Shown here one piece after another: positions 25,145 to 36,279 of a stretch of DNA of 64,000 bases. The translations under genes were made by a program, and so were the position numbers. Source of the DNA: Sisyra terminalis (Eukaryota; Arthropoda; Insecta; Neuroptera; Sisyridae); assembly GCA_958496175.1 (NCBI GenBank), contig OY292274.1:40930630-40994629 (forward strand), read 5' to 3'. The notes under the pieces were generated by a model. The model worked only from the letters and a program-made list of their open reading frames with translations. It made no database searches and had not been told where the DNA came from. Each line of letters opens with the position of its first letter. The first letter of the stretch is position 1.

Positions 25145-26839
25145 TATAGATACAGAATGTGACACAGTAATGTAATACAGAAACGATAATTGTAAAGATA
25201 ATAATGGCAATGTCTCCTTTTAAAATAGAGGCAAAAAGTTTAAGAATTAGCTTAAGTTAATTTAACTTAATTTGAATTAATTTAAGTTTTTACTCTACTT
25301 TGATAAGTACGGTAAGTTATAGACTATAAATAAATACGGTAGTAACAGTAAATAATCACAAGGTATTAAAAATTATTATTTTCTTAGGAAAGAACCACTG
25401 ATGGAATTAAATAATCAAACAACATTCTAACCATGTTTATTTTATTTTTTATTAATTTAATTGTTTTCTATCTTAGCTAAATTCCGTTATTCTATTAGAA
25501 GTAAATAAAATCAATAAATCAGTAATTTTTTTATTTTTATAATTTTAAATGCCGGTTATTTTATTTTTCAAAATTTTTAGTATATATTTTTTTTTCATTA
25601 ACGATTTTGTTTTACAAACCATATAGACAGTTATTATGACTACGGTAAGTGACATTTTTTATTTTGTATTTAATTTTTATGAAATTATGATTTGGAGTAT
25701 GAAATTTTAAATCTATATATCTATTCATTAATTATTTACATATGATTATTTTCGTCTATAATATAAACTTTGAATCATTTTTTTAATTTAACTTCGAGAG
25801 TTTTCAAATTCACGAGCTAAAAAGCTCTCTTTAGTATGTAAATAAAAATTTAGTATGCAGTAAAAGAATTTCGTACAGATTTGATTCGAGTAAGTATACA
25901 AATAAAATACGAGTATAAGTAGCGTCATCCTTTGAGATATAACGTACAACATTTTCAATATATTCCTGTTGATCCTGTCGTTCGCGTCGTTTACGTCGTT
26001 TACATCATTCTAAGAATACATATACTATAGTAAAGAGTATATTCTTTCCATTCATAGATGGCACGGGAATGCATTGATTAGTTTGAATAAAAAGCACAAG
26101 ATGTACAAGATACGGGAATAAAAGATTTAATCCTTTTTGCTAAAGGCAAAATCATTACATAACATTTTGGTTCACTAATTTCCGAATATTTTGTCTAGGT
26201 TTTGAAATCTGTATATATAATTTATATGATAAATGAATTTAATTTCATAAATATGGATGCAGTTTTTTTAATGAACCATTTTCCTATAAGTCTTTTTTAA
26301 GAAAATAGTTGTATTTCAATTTTAAACTACTTTAAAAATTGATTTATTAATTGTTGTTTAATTGATTTGTTTTTAAAATGTAAATCTTTTGTATAGGCAT
26401 TTAGTGTGTTATTTAAGAAAGACTAGTTGCATATTATACATATTATATTTAATTCTTTCTTTACGAAGGTAAAATTTTTTAACAAAAACTAACTTCAAAA
26501 AAGCATTGACAAAATGATTTACCTGATTTAAAGAGTTAAAATACTGCATAAAGAAAATAACTCAATTAAATTACACGCAAATCTAACGAGTTGGTGCCAA
26601 AATGACCAAAGATGTTACTTCATGGTAGCCTATAATTATATGATTACTGTGTATGTGGGTTTGTGTTTAGTGATATTTTTCTTATTTGGTTTTTTATATG
26701 GAAAAAAAAAAAGAATAATTTTTAAGAATAAAAACCTAACTATCTAAAATGTAAAATAGAACTTCACACTTTGTGGGATGCACTTTAAATACATTCTAGT
26801 AGTGAAAATAAAAATACAAAATCTCTTCTTCAAAAATTA
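25145..26839. other. AT-rich stretch, one short tandem array
   Basis: The only structure is a short 9-bp tandem array (GTCGTTTAC type, about four units, 25977-26008). No coding similarity. Confidence 0.5.
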
Positions 26840-26843
26840 ATAT

Positions 26844-27300
26844 TGTAACAGAAAGGGACCAAGTCTGTCTCTCTCTTTGTGCCATGCCGGCACGCGATTG
26901 GCTAAGTGACTTCTTTCTCTCTCCCACCAATGCGAATGCACATATAGATTGTTCTAGGAACGCCTAGTAAGTGATAGAATATTAGCGAACATTGGAGTAC
27001 ATTCTAGAATGTTGGGTTGCGGGTTTATAAGGCGCTCAGTTCAAGCCAGCAGGAGAATTCTGTACGGAAGTTCAGATTTGAATTTCCGTTACAACAAAGC
27101 GATTTTTATTGTGATTTCGATTTAAAAGTGATTATTGTCATTTAAGTGATTGTTTTGACAAGTGTAATTGTGTAATAAAAAGTGTATACACGTGTAATAA
27201 AAAAAGTGATTGTTAAGTGTGAAAGTGATTATCTATTTCCAAAAAAAATTAAAAGAACGAATAACGCCATCTCATTACAGTTTTGAGACGTCACGTTACA
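26844..27300 (+). mobile_element. solo LTR of an LTR retrotransposon
   Basis: A 457-bp sequence starts TGTAACAG and ends ACGTTACA, so the ends are 6-bp inverted repeats with TG...CA. It is flanked by 4-bp direct repeats ATAT (26840-26843 and 27301-27304). It carries a TATA-like TTTATAAGG (about 27025) and downstream AATAAA-type signals near 27175-27200, as expected for a plus-oriented LTR. No gag-pol sequence or primer-binding site follows, so the copy is solo, most likely left by recombination between two LTRs. A 4-bp duplication fits a Ty3/mdg-type element, but the family is not identified. Confidence 0.75.
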
Positions 27301-27404
27301 ATATGATTTAACGTTGTAGACGCTAATTATTCAATTAAAATTAATCAAGCGAATGAAATAAAAACATAAACAATTATTATATTTTTAACATTGATAAATA
27401 TTTA

Positions 27405-27560
27405 TTTCCGAGTCAAAATTAATAAATTAATGAATATATATTAATAAAAATATTAATAAAATTAATAAATTACCTGATGATGACAGCCAAAAACTACTGA
27501 AACGCATCGTAATAAAGATCAAATTGAGTCATAGTACATATATTATTATTCATTAAACTA
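27405..27560 (+). mobile_element. Penelope-like element tail in inverted arrangement, locus 1
   Basis: 27405-27450, read in reverse complement, matches the tail that follows the motif at 40.5 kb (TTAATTTATTAATT...CGGAAATAA). It is followed at 27469 by a plus-strand hammerhead-like motif and its own tail (AAATTGAGTCATAG, ACATATATTATTATTCATTA). The same tail follows the motif at 36.2 kb. No coding part remains at this locus. Confidence 0.6.
27469..27513 (+). ncRNA. hammerhead ribozyme-like motif H1 (degenerate)
   Basis: Stem I ATTAC (27469-27473) pairs with GTAAT (27509-27513). The core CTGATGA (27474-27480) and GAAA (27499-27502) are intact. Stem II (GACAG against CTACT) has two mismatches, and stem III has C opposite A. 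Probably inactive. Confidence 0.5.
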
Positions 27561-28840
27561 TGAAATATTCAAAAACACTTAAGAAACTACTATTTACGTT
27601 AAGTAAATGTTTGCTTTTTATTATCCAAATGGTGAAAGCTATTACAAAAGTAATTAATTAATAGACAATGAAAATATTTACTAGCACCTATAGCATTGTA
27701 CTTCGTAAAGAATCTGCAACGTTTTATAATGCTACAAATACAATGATTATTTGCGATAATTAAAACTTAAAAAAGTATAATTTACGCGTTCTACCCGTAA
27801 TACGTTTCTTTGGCTAGAATTTTGAATTACAATTTATTTTATCTTTTCACTTATTTTCACATAATATTTGAATAAATGAATTTTAAATTGAAAGCTTCAA
27901 TATATTATTACCAATATCAAAAACCGATATTGATTAGAATGGTAAACTAGCTGGCATCGTTTGTATTATTCTAATGAAATGCAAGCCGGTGGAAATGCGT
28001 TTTATTCATGCATTGTGCTATATTAAGTAGTTTTCTAAGTTAAGAGAAGCAAAATGTTTCAATATATAAATTCGAAAAAAATTAATTTCGTAGTAGATAT
28101 TTTTATATTGCTACAGTTGCTAATCTAGACACTGAGTCTAGACCAATAATAATTTAGAGATTAGAAATTGTCACCTGGGAAATCCAGTCATTACTGTGAC
28201 ATTTTTTTTCAAAGCAGCTCCACATATTTTCTAATGTTCCATGAACTTAAAATAAGGGCTTGAGAGATGACGTCGGAACCCAAAACCATGAAATCGGAAG
28301 TTTTTGAAAGCTCCAATTCAATCTAATCTAATCAACCGGTAAATTTTAATTTTTATTTAATTTCTGGATTAATATTCATTTTAAAATCGGGACATTGTAA
28401 CACATTGGAATGATTACACAAGTGAAAAATATGTAGTAAATAATCTAATGTGCTTAATCGAAAAGGTGGGCCACCTGGACCAGCTTGACAATGTACTGGA
28501 ATGTAAAATAAACAAAAATGTTCTCCTTAAAAAGGACTGAGGAATACAGGAACATTCCCAGTAAACATCCAATTCCTGACTAATGACATTAGAAGTAAAT
28601 TGGTTACAAGAACAATGCAATTAAAAGTTTACCTACTAATAATCAAAAGTAAAAAATATGATTAAAAACTTATATGGCAGTGAGATTTTATGAAAATTGG
28701 TATGCGTACGAGTATTAATATTTTCATAAAAGTATGAATATAAATATATTAAATAAAAAAAACACTTAGTTTGTTATAGTTAAGTATAACTTTATTTATT
28801 TACAACCATACTAATAATTATTAGTACTAAAAAACTATTA
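27561..28840. other. AT-rich stretch, nothing recognised
   Basis: No feature supported. A 68-codon minus frame (28414-28620) is unrecognised. Confidence 0.5.
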
Positions 28841-29185
28841 ACTAAAATTTTTTGATATATAATTAAGTCATTTGTCACAAGAAAATATTCAAATTGGTTA
28901 TAACAAAAAATCTGATACCCGCAATTTCGTTGGTGTGATATAATAATATGCTGTTTTTATGTACAATTGACATATGTTGTAAATTATGGAAAACGTTGCA
29001 ATTTTTCCTGCAAAAAATGTCCATAACTCAAACCTATGGTTTTTACTCCTAAGCTAGATAAGTACTACGATAAATTCATAGCTCCAATCACACCAACGAA
29101 ATTGCGGGTATCAGATTTTTTGTTATAACCAATTTGAATATTTTCTTGTGACAAATGACTTAATTATATATCAAAAATTTTTAGT
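28841..29185. repeat. long near-perfect inverted repeat (99-bp arms)
   Basis: Arm 28841-28939 and arm 29087-29185 are reverse complements with about one difference. They include the block CGAAATTGCGGGTATCAGAT in the right arm and its complement in the left. The 147-bp spacer is unrelated to the arms. No clear target duplication flanks it. A young fold-back MITE is the simplest reading. A transcript would form a long hairpin, a possible siRNA source. Confidence 0.85.
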
Positions 29186-29502
29186 TTCTGTCTTTTTCAA
29201 TTCTACCATTGTTTGTAGTAAATAAGTTGAGTTTTTTAAATATTTTAATGTTCGCCAACATAGTTCACGACAACATAATGAACGACCCATCAACAAGTAG
29301 TACAAATGGATTTAAATATTCACGGCAAATATTAATGTTTGAATTTTATTTATTCTTCAATTTATTTAAAATGTTGTAATTTTAATTTTAAACTAAAAAC
29401 TTTTATTTAAAATGTGACTAATTATAACAATAAAAGCGTACATCATAAGATTGTAGTTGGTAAGATTTGACATAAAATTTAAAATGGTATTATATGAGAG
29501 AT

Positions 29503-30520
29503 AGGGGAAGTCCGGGCAAAGTGGACACTTTAAGCTTTAATGACCTATAGCAAAAAAACATATAGACATAGAAATAAAACAATTGGTGAGTATGAATAAG
29601 TATTTATTATAATTTTTAATATAATCATCAAAAATTTAGTAACATAAATATTTTACTTAAAATTACTAACAATAATCAAATTAGTACAGCTATCCGCTTT
29701 GCCCAACCAACCGAGTAAAGTGGATAGAACCATAGGGCAAAGTGAACACATGGTAAATAAAAGAAAAAATACCGAAATCAATGTAAAAAGAATGCAATTA
29801 ATGATAGATATATAGCTACTCAATTATCAGCAAATACGATTGAAGATCGTTCTCCTGTTCGTTGTTAAAAACCTTGCGAAAATGGCCAAGTTGAGCCGTA
29901 GAACTACCTTTTTTCTAATGCCTATACAAAATAGCATACGGTAGATCATATTTTCTTGCTGTCGTTTTCACTGGAATACCAGAATTACAGTCTGCTATCG
30001 CAAGTATCATAACATCCTCATTCCATTTGGCTTGATTAGTTTTCCTTTTATATTTGTAAACCATCTATAGAATTATAAATGAAAGCCATCGATCAGAAAG
30101 CCTACCAGGTAAATTGAAATTGCTATACGGATAAAGTGGATACGTATCCACCTTGCCCGTATTCTCTTTGCCCAATAGGTACTTGGTGAACCAAACTTAA
30201 CCTACAACCAAATCCAAAAACACTATCTCAATAAAACTTGCAGTAATTCAACAAGAAAGCAAAATCTTTAAAAATACAAACAAAGCAAAACAGTAACATC
30301 ACATGTAGATGAGTGTAATTATGAAATACTTACCTCGAAATATCGTAACAAAGTATCACTTATTTATTTTAACTATTTTTTTGTCCAACGACGGGTCACC
30401 TTACGCTAGCTCTGTCTGTTTAAGATTGAGGAATTGAGGACGGATTACGTGACCTACGACAGGCAAATTTGCTCGAGCCATTTCAAAATATTGTAGGGTA
30501 TTCGCTTTGCCCTATAGTAT
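29503..30520 (-). mobile_element. pogo/Tigger-type DNA transposon relic 1
   Basis: The left end (AGGGGAAGTCCGGGCAAAGT) and right end (ATTCGCTTTGCCCTATAG) carry inverted GGGCAAAG motifs, with further GGGCAAAGTG-like and inverted motifs inside both ends. A transposase N-terminus lies between them on the minus strand. The element is short and lacks the catalytic region. Ends are approximate and TA flanks are plausible. Confidence 0.65.
29815..30064 (-). pseudogene. pogo-type transposase N-terminus (psq-like helix-turn-helix)
   Basis: From ATG at 30064 the frame reads MVYKYKRKTNQAKWNEDVM, then AIADCNSGIPVKTTARKYDL, an internal stop, and later TAQLGHFRKVFNNEQENDLQ before a second stop at about 29815. 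The K-R-K-T start, the W...E..M.AI...SG...A...Y.(V/L)P core and LGHFR are the pattern of psq-type DNA-binding domains in pogo/Tigger and JERKY-like transposases. The internal stop and the missing CENP-B-like and DDE domains show it is dead. Confidence 0.75.
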
Positions 30521-30639
30521 TTGTTCACGAATATTAAAAATATAGTGTGAACAATTCGTGTTCGCGAATACGATATTCACAGATTATATTTAGTACGTAC
30601 CCTTCATGATATTTGTGTTAGTCAAAAAACATACTTAAG

Positions 30640-31275
30640 TTATTCAAAAAAAAAAAATAGCCATTGTAGTCCAAAAACAAAAATCACTTTACAATAATCT
30701 TTTCCACTACGTGGGTTATCATTGCCCGGTTTTCTACTGCGTGAGTTGAATTTTTAATACGAATTTTCACGATTGAAATTTCACACTGTACGGTTTTAAA
30801 AATTATTGTCTTCATGTAGGCTTTAAATAAAAGCAGAAATTTATCAGGTGCTTTGGCTTCTTATGAAAAGATTTTTACGAGATGGAAAAAGACTGACAAA
30901 CAATCCAAGATATCTATTTATTTTTTCAAAGATAAAAAATCTCATCGGAATATAACAACAACTGATCTATTTTCATCGCAGAAAGCCTGTTTTTACTGCG
31001 AAATATTCTACAGAAGTTCATATCATTAAAAACATTTTTTAATATAGATTGCTAATTGGAATTTTATATTGATTTTTAAGTTTACAATTACAATATACAT
31101 TTTTGCAATGTTAATAGTTGGTTACAAATTGAAAATTGTTTTTTTGAAAATTTTTTAATATTTGGATCCTAACCTTCCCAATTTTCATACAAAATAGGGT
31201 TTGCATTGCGCGGTGTTTTATTGCGCGCTGTTTTTGGGGAACAGAACTATAGTGCAGTTGAAAGGTTTACTGTAG
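30640..31275. mobile_element. possible second Tigger-like relic
   Basis: The right end read in reverse is CTACAGTAAACCTTTCAACT, which resembles Tigger-type termini, next to repeated TTTATTGCGCGCTG and CTACTGCGTGAG-like motifs. No coding sequence and no convincing left end were found. Confidence 0.25.
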
Positions 31276-31294
31276 TTTGTAACTTTATTGTTAG

Positions 31295-31470
31295 AAATAT
31301 TAAAATGATTGACTGGACTCTTTTGAGGTCAACACTTAAGGAATCTTTAGCAGTTACTTAAATAAAGAAATATTAAAAACACTTCCCGCCATGAAATTCG
31401 AACTCAGCATCAACTAGTCTTCAAACGCGCACCTTAACCACTCATCCATCAGTAGGTTTAAAAAATTCTT
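31295..31470 (-). repeat. tRNA-derived SINE, copy S4
   Basis: On the minus strand: CCTACTGATGGATGAGTGGT (box A) then TAAGG, and GAGTTCGAATTTC (box B), spaced as in a tRNA, followed by a TTTTTAATATTTC body. It starts with the same TTTAAACCTACTG...TGG head as copy S3 and is the copy whose two promoter boxes look most intact. Confidence 0.6.
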
Positions 31471-31799
31471 CTGGAAAGATATGTTTTACTTTCAATCACG
31501 AATTAAGTAAATTACATATTAAACATTACTAAGCCAAAATAAAAGTTTAGGTATATACTTTCCTAAGCAATTTTGGAAACAAAATTTCTGTTATTATGAA
31601 AGCAGAAGAAACTCTTCACTGTAAGATAAATCTCATTAATTATTGCGCTTTTACAAAGTGTTTGATTTTTAATTTAAAATAAGAAATTAATTAAAATGCC
31701 AAGCTCAACGGTAAGATTAAAAATAAACAAGCTAAACCAATAGTTCTTTTTTTTTGAAGTTTAAACTTTTTCATCCTTCATTCTATTTGAGAAAAAAAG

Positions 31800-31984
31800 A
31801 ACACTGAGACTATCTCTCGGTTTGATTGGAGGCTGAACATTGGTGAGCTTTTAGCTTCGTCAGTTAGATGCGCTTTAAAAGCGCCAAACAAACGCGGCAG
31901 TTTGTCTTTGCCTGTCGTGCACAGTGGACCACAGCATCCGACATCAGCTCGACAGATTATGATCATTCTGGAAACTCATATGCA
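31800..31984 (+). promoter_or_regulatory. 5' UTR and promoter region of the receptor gene
   Basis: This stretch directly precedes the signal-peptide exon. It is richer in G+C than its surroundings. An initiator-like TCAGTT lies at about 31859-31864, and no TATA box is evident. An upstream ATG at 31868 is in frame with the chosen start and would add 39 residues before the hydrophobic segment. The start site was not fixed. Confidence 0.4.
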
Positions 31985-32054
31985 ATGTTGCTGAATTCAA
32001 AACGAATTACGTTCGTGTTTCGGTTGATTTTATCACTTTCTTCATTAATTCAAG
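31985..32054 (+). CDS. nicotinic acetylcholine receptor subunit, exon 1 (signal peptide)
   Basis: ATG at 31985 opens MLLNSKRITFVFRLILSLSS, a typical signal peptide (basic residues then a hydrophobic stretch), and ends LIQ plus one base. The donor CAAG|GTAAGA at 32054/32055 is close to consensus. The exon ends in phase 1. The next recognised exon, 59228-59364, begins with the complementary two bases and completes a valine codon in the correct receptor frame. In this family exon 1 usually holds just the signal peptide, as here. ATG at 31868 is an alternative start, but it would bury the signal sequence 39 residues in. Pairing with exon 2 is inferred from phase, strand and family gene structure. 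A different secreted-protein gene remains possible. Confidence 0.65.
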
Positions 32055-33031
32055 GTAAGAAAATTATTTTCTTCAGTGGAACTTAGAAAACTTGTAAACT
32101 AAATTCATTGTGACTTATTTTTTTCCATTTTTTCTTAACAAATAAAAACTTTTGAAGGGAAGAAACTCGTAAAACTTGAATGGAAATGGTTCCGTTAGAA
32201 AAGCTTTCGTGGTTTTAACGAGCTTTACGCGAATCAAATGAAAGCTGAGTTTTCTTAAAAACTTGACTACGTCTTATACGCACAACGTGAAATAGAGAAA
32301 ATATTTATAATCTTAAGTTGAAAACCGCAAATATTAGCATTGAAGAATTTATTTGTAGAGTTGTTATACTTTTTAATTTTTTTAATAGAAACTTATATTA
32401 TGAAACTTGTTGTGGCTTTTTCAAATGAATCATATTAAACGGTTGCGACGGAAAAAGTAAGAATTTTTTTAAGAAGTTTTTATAAGTAAACAGTTTCATT
32501 GTTTCATTTTTATTAATACTAATAAAAAGAACATGAAAAGTCTAAGTTTTGTGTCGTTTCTTTTTAGCTTTCATCATCTTTATTGTTAAGAAATTAACAA
32601 AAAATATTTTTTGCATTTCAAACTACAAGTGGGTATCACTTATTAGGATTTTAAAACTAATATAATAATTATTTATTTACATTATTATAAATGTCTTAGA
32701 AAATTAAATAGAAGAAGATTCATCAAATATAATTTAACATTTTTTTTTATCAGAATAAACCAAAACAAGCATAAGTAATTATTTTGAATTCCCGCTATTG
32801 AAGTTTCCCCTAATAATAAGTAATGTGGAAAATAATTTTCATAGGAAAAATATCAAAAACAAAAATAACCGATGTTTATGGAGGTATAGAATCTTGAATT
32901 TTTTTTGTTGGAACTTTATATAATCATTCAAATAAAAGTGTATTTGAATGTGACGGCCTAAACGTATGATTTTTATTACGATCAAATGAAAAGAAATACC
33001 AACGAACTATCGTAATACCATATCGTTATAC

Positions 33032-33327
33032 TATTGATGCAGTCGATATAGACTCCCTTGGGGTCGATTTAACACTATTTGGGGGTTCATTTGATCTAAA
33101 AGATTGATTAGGGATCAAAAGGGTATACGTTTTTAGAGTGCAATCAGTACATTCCTAGCCACGTATGTAACTATCCGATAAATAGTGAACTAATAACTAT
33201 TTTTAATGTACTTTAAGAAATATTTAAAATCAGAAAAATAAATCTACCAAGACAGATAGTTATCTTTAAATTAAATGAAAATTGCTTCTATGGGGGGTCG
33301 ATGGTTAGAAAAGTTTGGCGACCTCTA
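33032..33327. mobile_element. hAT-type MITE with exact 8-bp target duplication
   Basis: Flanked by exact CGTTATAC at 33024-33031 and 33328-33335. The right end read in reverse is TAGAGGTCGCCAAACTTTTC, a familiar hAT MITE terminus. The left end (TATTGATGCAGTCGATATAG) is diverged. Internal GGGGTCGATTT and GGGGGGTCGATGG blocks are inverted-repeat remnants. Non-coding, 296 bp. Confidence 0.75.
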
Positions 33328-35264
33328 CGTTATACTAACGTTATTCCATGTATAAGTAGCTTCTGTTTTTTTATGTATGTTGCGTTGTAATTCAAAATAT
33401 TTAATGGTAAATAGAGTATTCGACTTTCCCATTTCCTTGACTAGAAAACTAAGTACATATTGTTTTTAAAAAATTTTCGAATTTTTTATTTCTTAACATT
33501 TGAAATTATTTGCATAAATTGAACTTTTCGACAGCCAATTTTTGGAAAACGAGCTGATTTTTGATTAAAATTTCATCGCTTATAAAAGCTTTAGTATAGC
33601 TTTATATTATCATTAAAATTGTATGACTAGAGTAAACCTGCTCCATAAGCCCTATGTTAAATTTCAACGATCATTTCACCTCAATGTGTCGAATGGTCGT
33701 ACGCCTTCCATGGCATATTTGTACAAAAGAAAAAGTAAAAAGTGGGGGCCCGATGGTATTCGTAATATTAATGACACTTTTATGGTCAAATTTACTCAAA
33801 TTATACAGTTCAATGCATACTGTCGGAATAAACAAAATAAATGGAAACATTTGAATCCAAAAAATTAACGACACCGAACTAACATCGAACGGAGCTATAT
33901 GAAAAAATACAATAACAAAATCAAAGAGGCAAGATGTCACCACAAATAAAGTTAATTTTTTGAATGGGATCGAAGTACTTTACGAGCATTTCGGTTATTT
34001 GAACTAACCGTTTGTAGTCACCTCAATAAAAATAATAGTTTTAAAATCACCGACTATTTTGTTTTCTGCTTTCAATTGCATATGCCAACTGCCAAAGACA
34101 ACTGGTTCGAATTTAGAAATACATTATTGTATTTTGTAATACAGTGTTTCTTATATACGGTTTTTATTCTATTTTGTAGAGTTATACTTTATTTTTTTAG
34201 AATAATTTTCTCAAAAATACTAAAGGAACAATAATTCGAGGAAAGTAATATTTTTCGATAAAAACGCATTTTGTTAAAATAGTGAAAAATAAGTATTAAC
34301 ATCGGAAAAATATTTCCACACGGGGGCAAATTTTTTCAAAGAGTAAATTTTTTTCTTTCTTATGATCACAAATTTTTACTTGAAATTCAAATATACAAAA
34401 ATTAGTAAATTGTTTTTGATTTTTATTTTACTGATCCGTGTAATTCAAATTAAATTTAAATATTTACAGTTTCCATAGCAGATGGTACTCTTCCTCTTCC
34501 TTATTTTCTTATTAATTTGTTCCGGTGTCCAAGTAAATGGGAGAATAATGTAATCCCGATTATTACTCTATAATCAGCAAATTTGAGTGTCCAATGAAAT
34601 GTTAGAACCGCAGGATTAGTTTCTCTCAGTTGAAATCGGAGTAATTAGAATAACTTGTCGTAACTATTACCCAAAGAGATAATCTTCTTGGTTTATTGTT
34701 TAACTTTATTTTTTTCTTTCACTTTTTGACAATTATCTGAAACTTGAGTGCAATGTAGGTACTACAAAAGAAAGATAAAGATTATACATATACTTTTCAG
34801 TATTTTAATTTTTTTTGTCGGTCAGCTTATTTCTGAGGCGAATCTTTATTTTAGTAAACATTCATTTGGATAAATTCTATAAAATCATATGTCAACCAGG
34901 GCGGATTTTATTTTTATTCCATTTGCAGAGTTTTCCTTCTATATATTTGCAACTTTCTATAAATTTTATCGTACTATAATTTTTAATATTTTGCCAGTGC
35001 GCTAAAAATAGTGTTGTGAAGCTTATGAGGCATTACGAAATGAACTTTGAATGAATTTTGATGTATTGATAATAGCTCTACAATGAAACGTTTTCTACAA
35101 AGAGATCCTCAGTAAAATTCTACAGTAAATCAGTGTCAAATTTACAAAAATAGATATCTGCAAATATTTCAAGAACAAAAAATATTTTTACGTTTTTACG
35201 ATTATTTATTTTGACGGGTTCGTTTGAATTTGTTCCAGGACATATAACAATAATACCATTTATT

Positions 35265-35577
35265 TTGTTACACACGTTTATAAAATTATTTATTATTATT
35301 TATTATTTTACACTATACCTATTTAATTATTTCATAACAATTACTTGAACGGTTGTTTTACGATTTAATTCGAACTGTAACTCTTTAACTTTGAACTGTA
35401 CTTGTTAATTGCTGCTGGCCGATGGTCAATCGCCTTTTATATACCTATTTGCTCCTTTCTGGAAGTTTTTACATACTTCTTACGTATTCGAACGATTTCT
35501 ATTTCTTTCTGTCCTAAATTAGAATCTTTCGGAGAATGTTCCAGAACATCTCCCGTCTCACTCCAATCTCATTACAT
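35265..35577 (-). mobile_element. probable solo LTR, minus orientation
   Basis: Read on the minus strand it starts TGTAATGAGATTGGAG and ends CGTGTGTAACA, with a good TATA box (GGTATATAAAAGG) mid-way and an AATAAATAATAA region before the end, as in an LTR. Flanking duplication is ambiguous (AATA if the end is shifted by one base). It contains a heat-shock-element-like triplet GAATGTTCCAGAA (about 35535). No internal retroviral-type coding sequence adjoins it. Confidence 0.45.
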
Positions 35578-35775
35578 ATTAGAACTTTTGAATGTTTTAA
35601 GTCCGCAACAATATCATTAGCTTAGATTCATTTACTTCAATCTGGATGAGTTTTAAAAACTCAAGATTTGAGTTTTCAAACTCAAAATAACTAACACAAG
35701 GCGAGCCCAATGTTTTGGGTTCACGGATTTAGTACAAATTTTGCAGGATGGTAGATTTAGTTTTCCTATAACTAA

Positions 35776-35946
35776 TTCTTGGTTGTATGTTCCTTATATC
35801 TTGTTTCGAAAGATCTACCAGTTACAAATTACAACGAAAAATAAAACCGAAATGTATAAAATTAAATGTGGTTCTTGTAAAAAATTCTACATTAGCCAAA
35901 CTGGTAGATCTTTCGGAACAAGATATAAGGAACATACACCCAAGAA
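35776..35946. repeat. 48-bp inverted duplication inside the endonuclease region
   Basis: 35776-35823 and 35899-35946 are reverse complements at 46 of 48 positions. The left arm is therefore an antisense copy of the coding stretch around QTGRSFGTRYKEH, and protein read through the left arm is not real sequence of the family. Confidence 0.85.
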
Positions 35947-36180
35947 ACCTACAACTACCCAACAACTTCAAATTTTACAAAACACCTTTATGACGAAAAT
36001 CATCACTGCTTAAATTTCGATTTTAAGCCACTACATATATGCAAGAAAGGATCACATATGAACATTCTAGAAGAATTTGAAATATACAAAGCACACAAAC
36101 TAGATTCAATTAATATCCTTAACGACAAATTATATAAAACAAACAACCTATATGAAATTTGTTTACAACTGACAAAATAA
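35850..36180 (+). pseudogene. Penelope-like GIY-YIG endonuclease C-terminus, frameshifted
   Basis: 35852 onward reads MYKIKCGSCKKFYISQTGRS then FGTRYKEH. The pattern corresponds to GIY ... YIG (here MYK and YIS), QTGRSF and R-x3-H of the GIY-YIG nuclease domain of Penelope-like elements. The glycine of YIG is serine, so activity would be doubtful. The frame is lost after KEHTPKK. A second frame (36007-36180) resumes with CKKGSHMNILEEFEIYKAHK, a block typical of the C-terminal end, and finishes EICLQLTK with TAA at 36178-36180. At least one indel separates the two parts. Confidence 0.75.
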
Positions 36181-36182
36181 TC

Positions 36183-36227
36183 ATTACCTGATGATGACAA
36201 CCAAAAACTGTTGAAACGTGTCGTAAT
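36183..36227 (+). ncRNA. hammerhead ribozyme-like motif H2 (best core)
   Basis: Stem I ATTAC (36183-36187) pairs perfectly with GTAAT (36223-36227). The core CTGATGA (36188-36194) and GAA (36213-36215) are intact. Stem III is A-C/G-T with a 2-nt loop, and the predicted cleavage base is C36222. Stem II (GACAA against CTGTT, loop CCAAAAA) has four pairs including one G-T wobble, one mismatch, and an unpaired T next to the core. It is a minimal type I design, as described for Penelope-like elements. Activity is uncertain because of stem II. Confidence 0.65.
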
Positions 36228-36279
36228 AATGAAGAAATTGAGTAATAAGACATATATTATTATTCATTAGTTTTCCTGT

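Larger units (their letters stand above)
35740..36275 (+). mobile_element. Penelope-like element fragment, locus 2
   Basis: From left to right: an inverted copy of part of the endonuclease coding sequence, the GIY-YIG coding region itself, the C-terminal frame, a hammerhead-like motif 2 nt after the stop codon, and the shared tail (AAATTGAGTAATAAG, ACATATATTATTATTCATTA). The reverse transcriptase is missing. The order matches known Penelope-like elements, which encode a C-terminal GIY-YIG endonuclease and carry hammerhead motifs. Confidence 0.75.

Noticed and set aside
33623..33943. Three overlapping frames on both strands
   Set aside because: Mutually overlapping, no domain, inside the receptor intron. 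Best read as chance frames in a less AT-rich patch.
35741..35850. N-terminal part of the 90-codon frame over the Penelope-like fragment
   Set aside because: It reads through an antisense copy of the endonuclease sequence (inverted duplication), so it is not genuine protein sequence.
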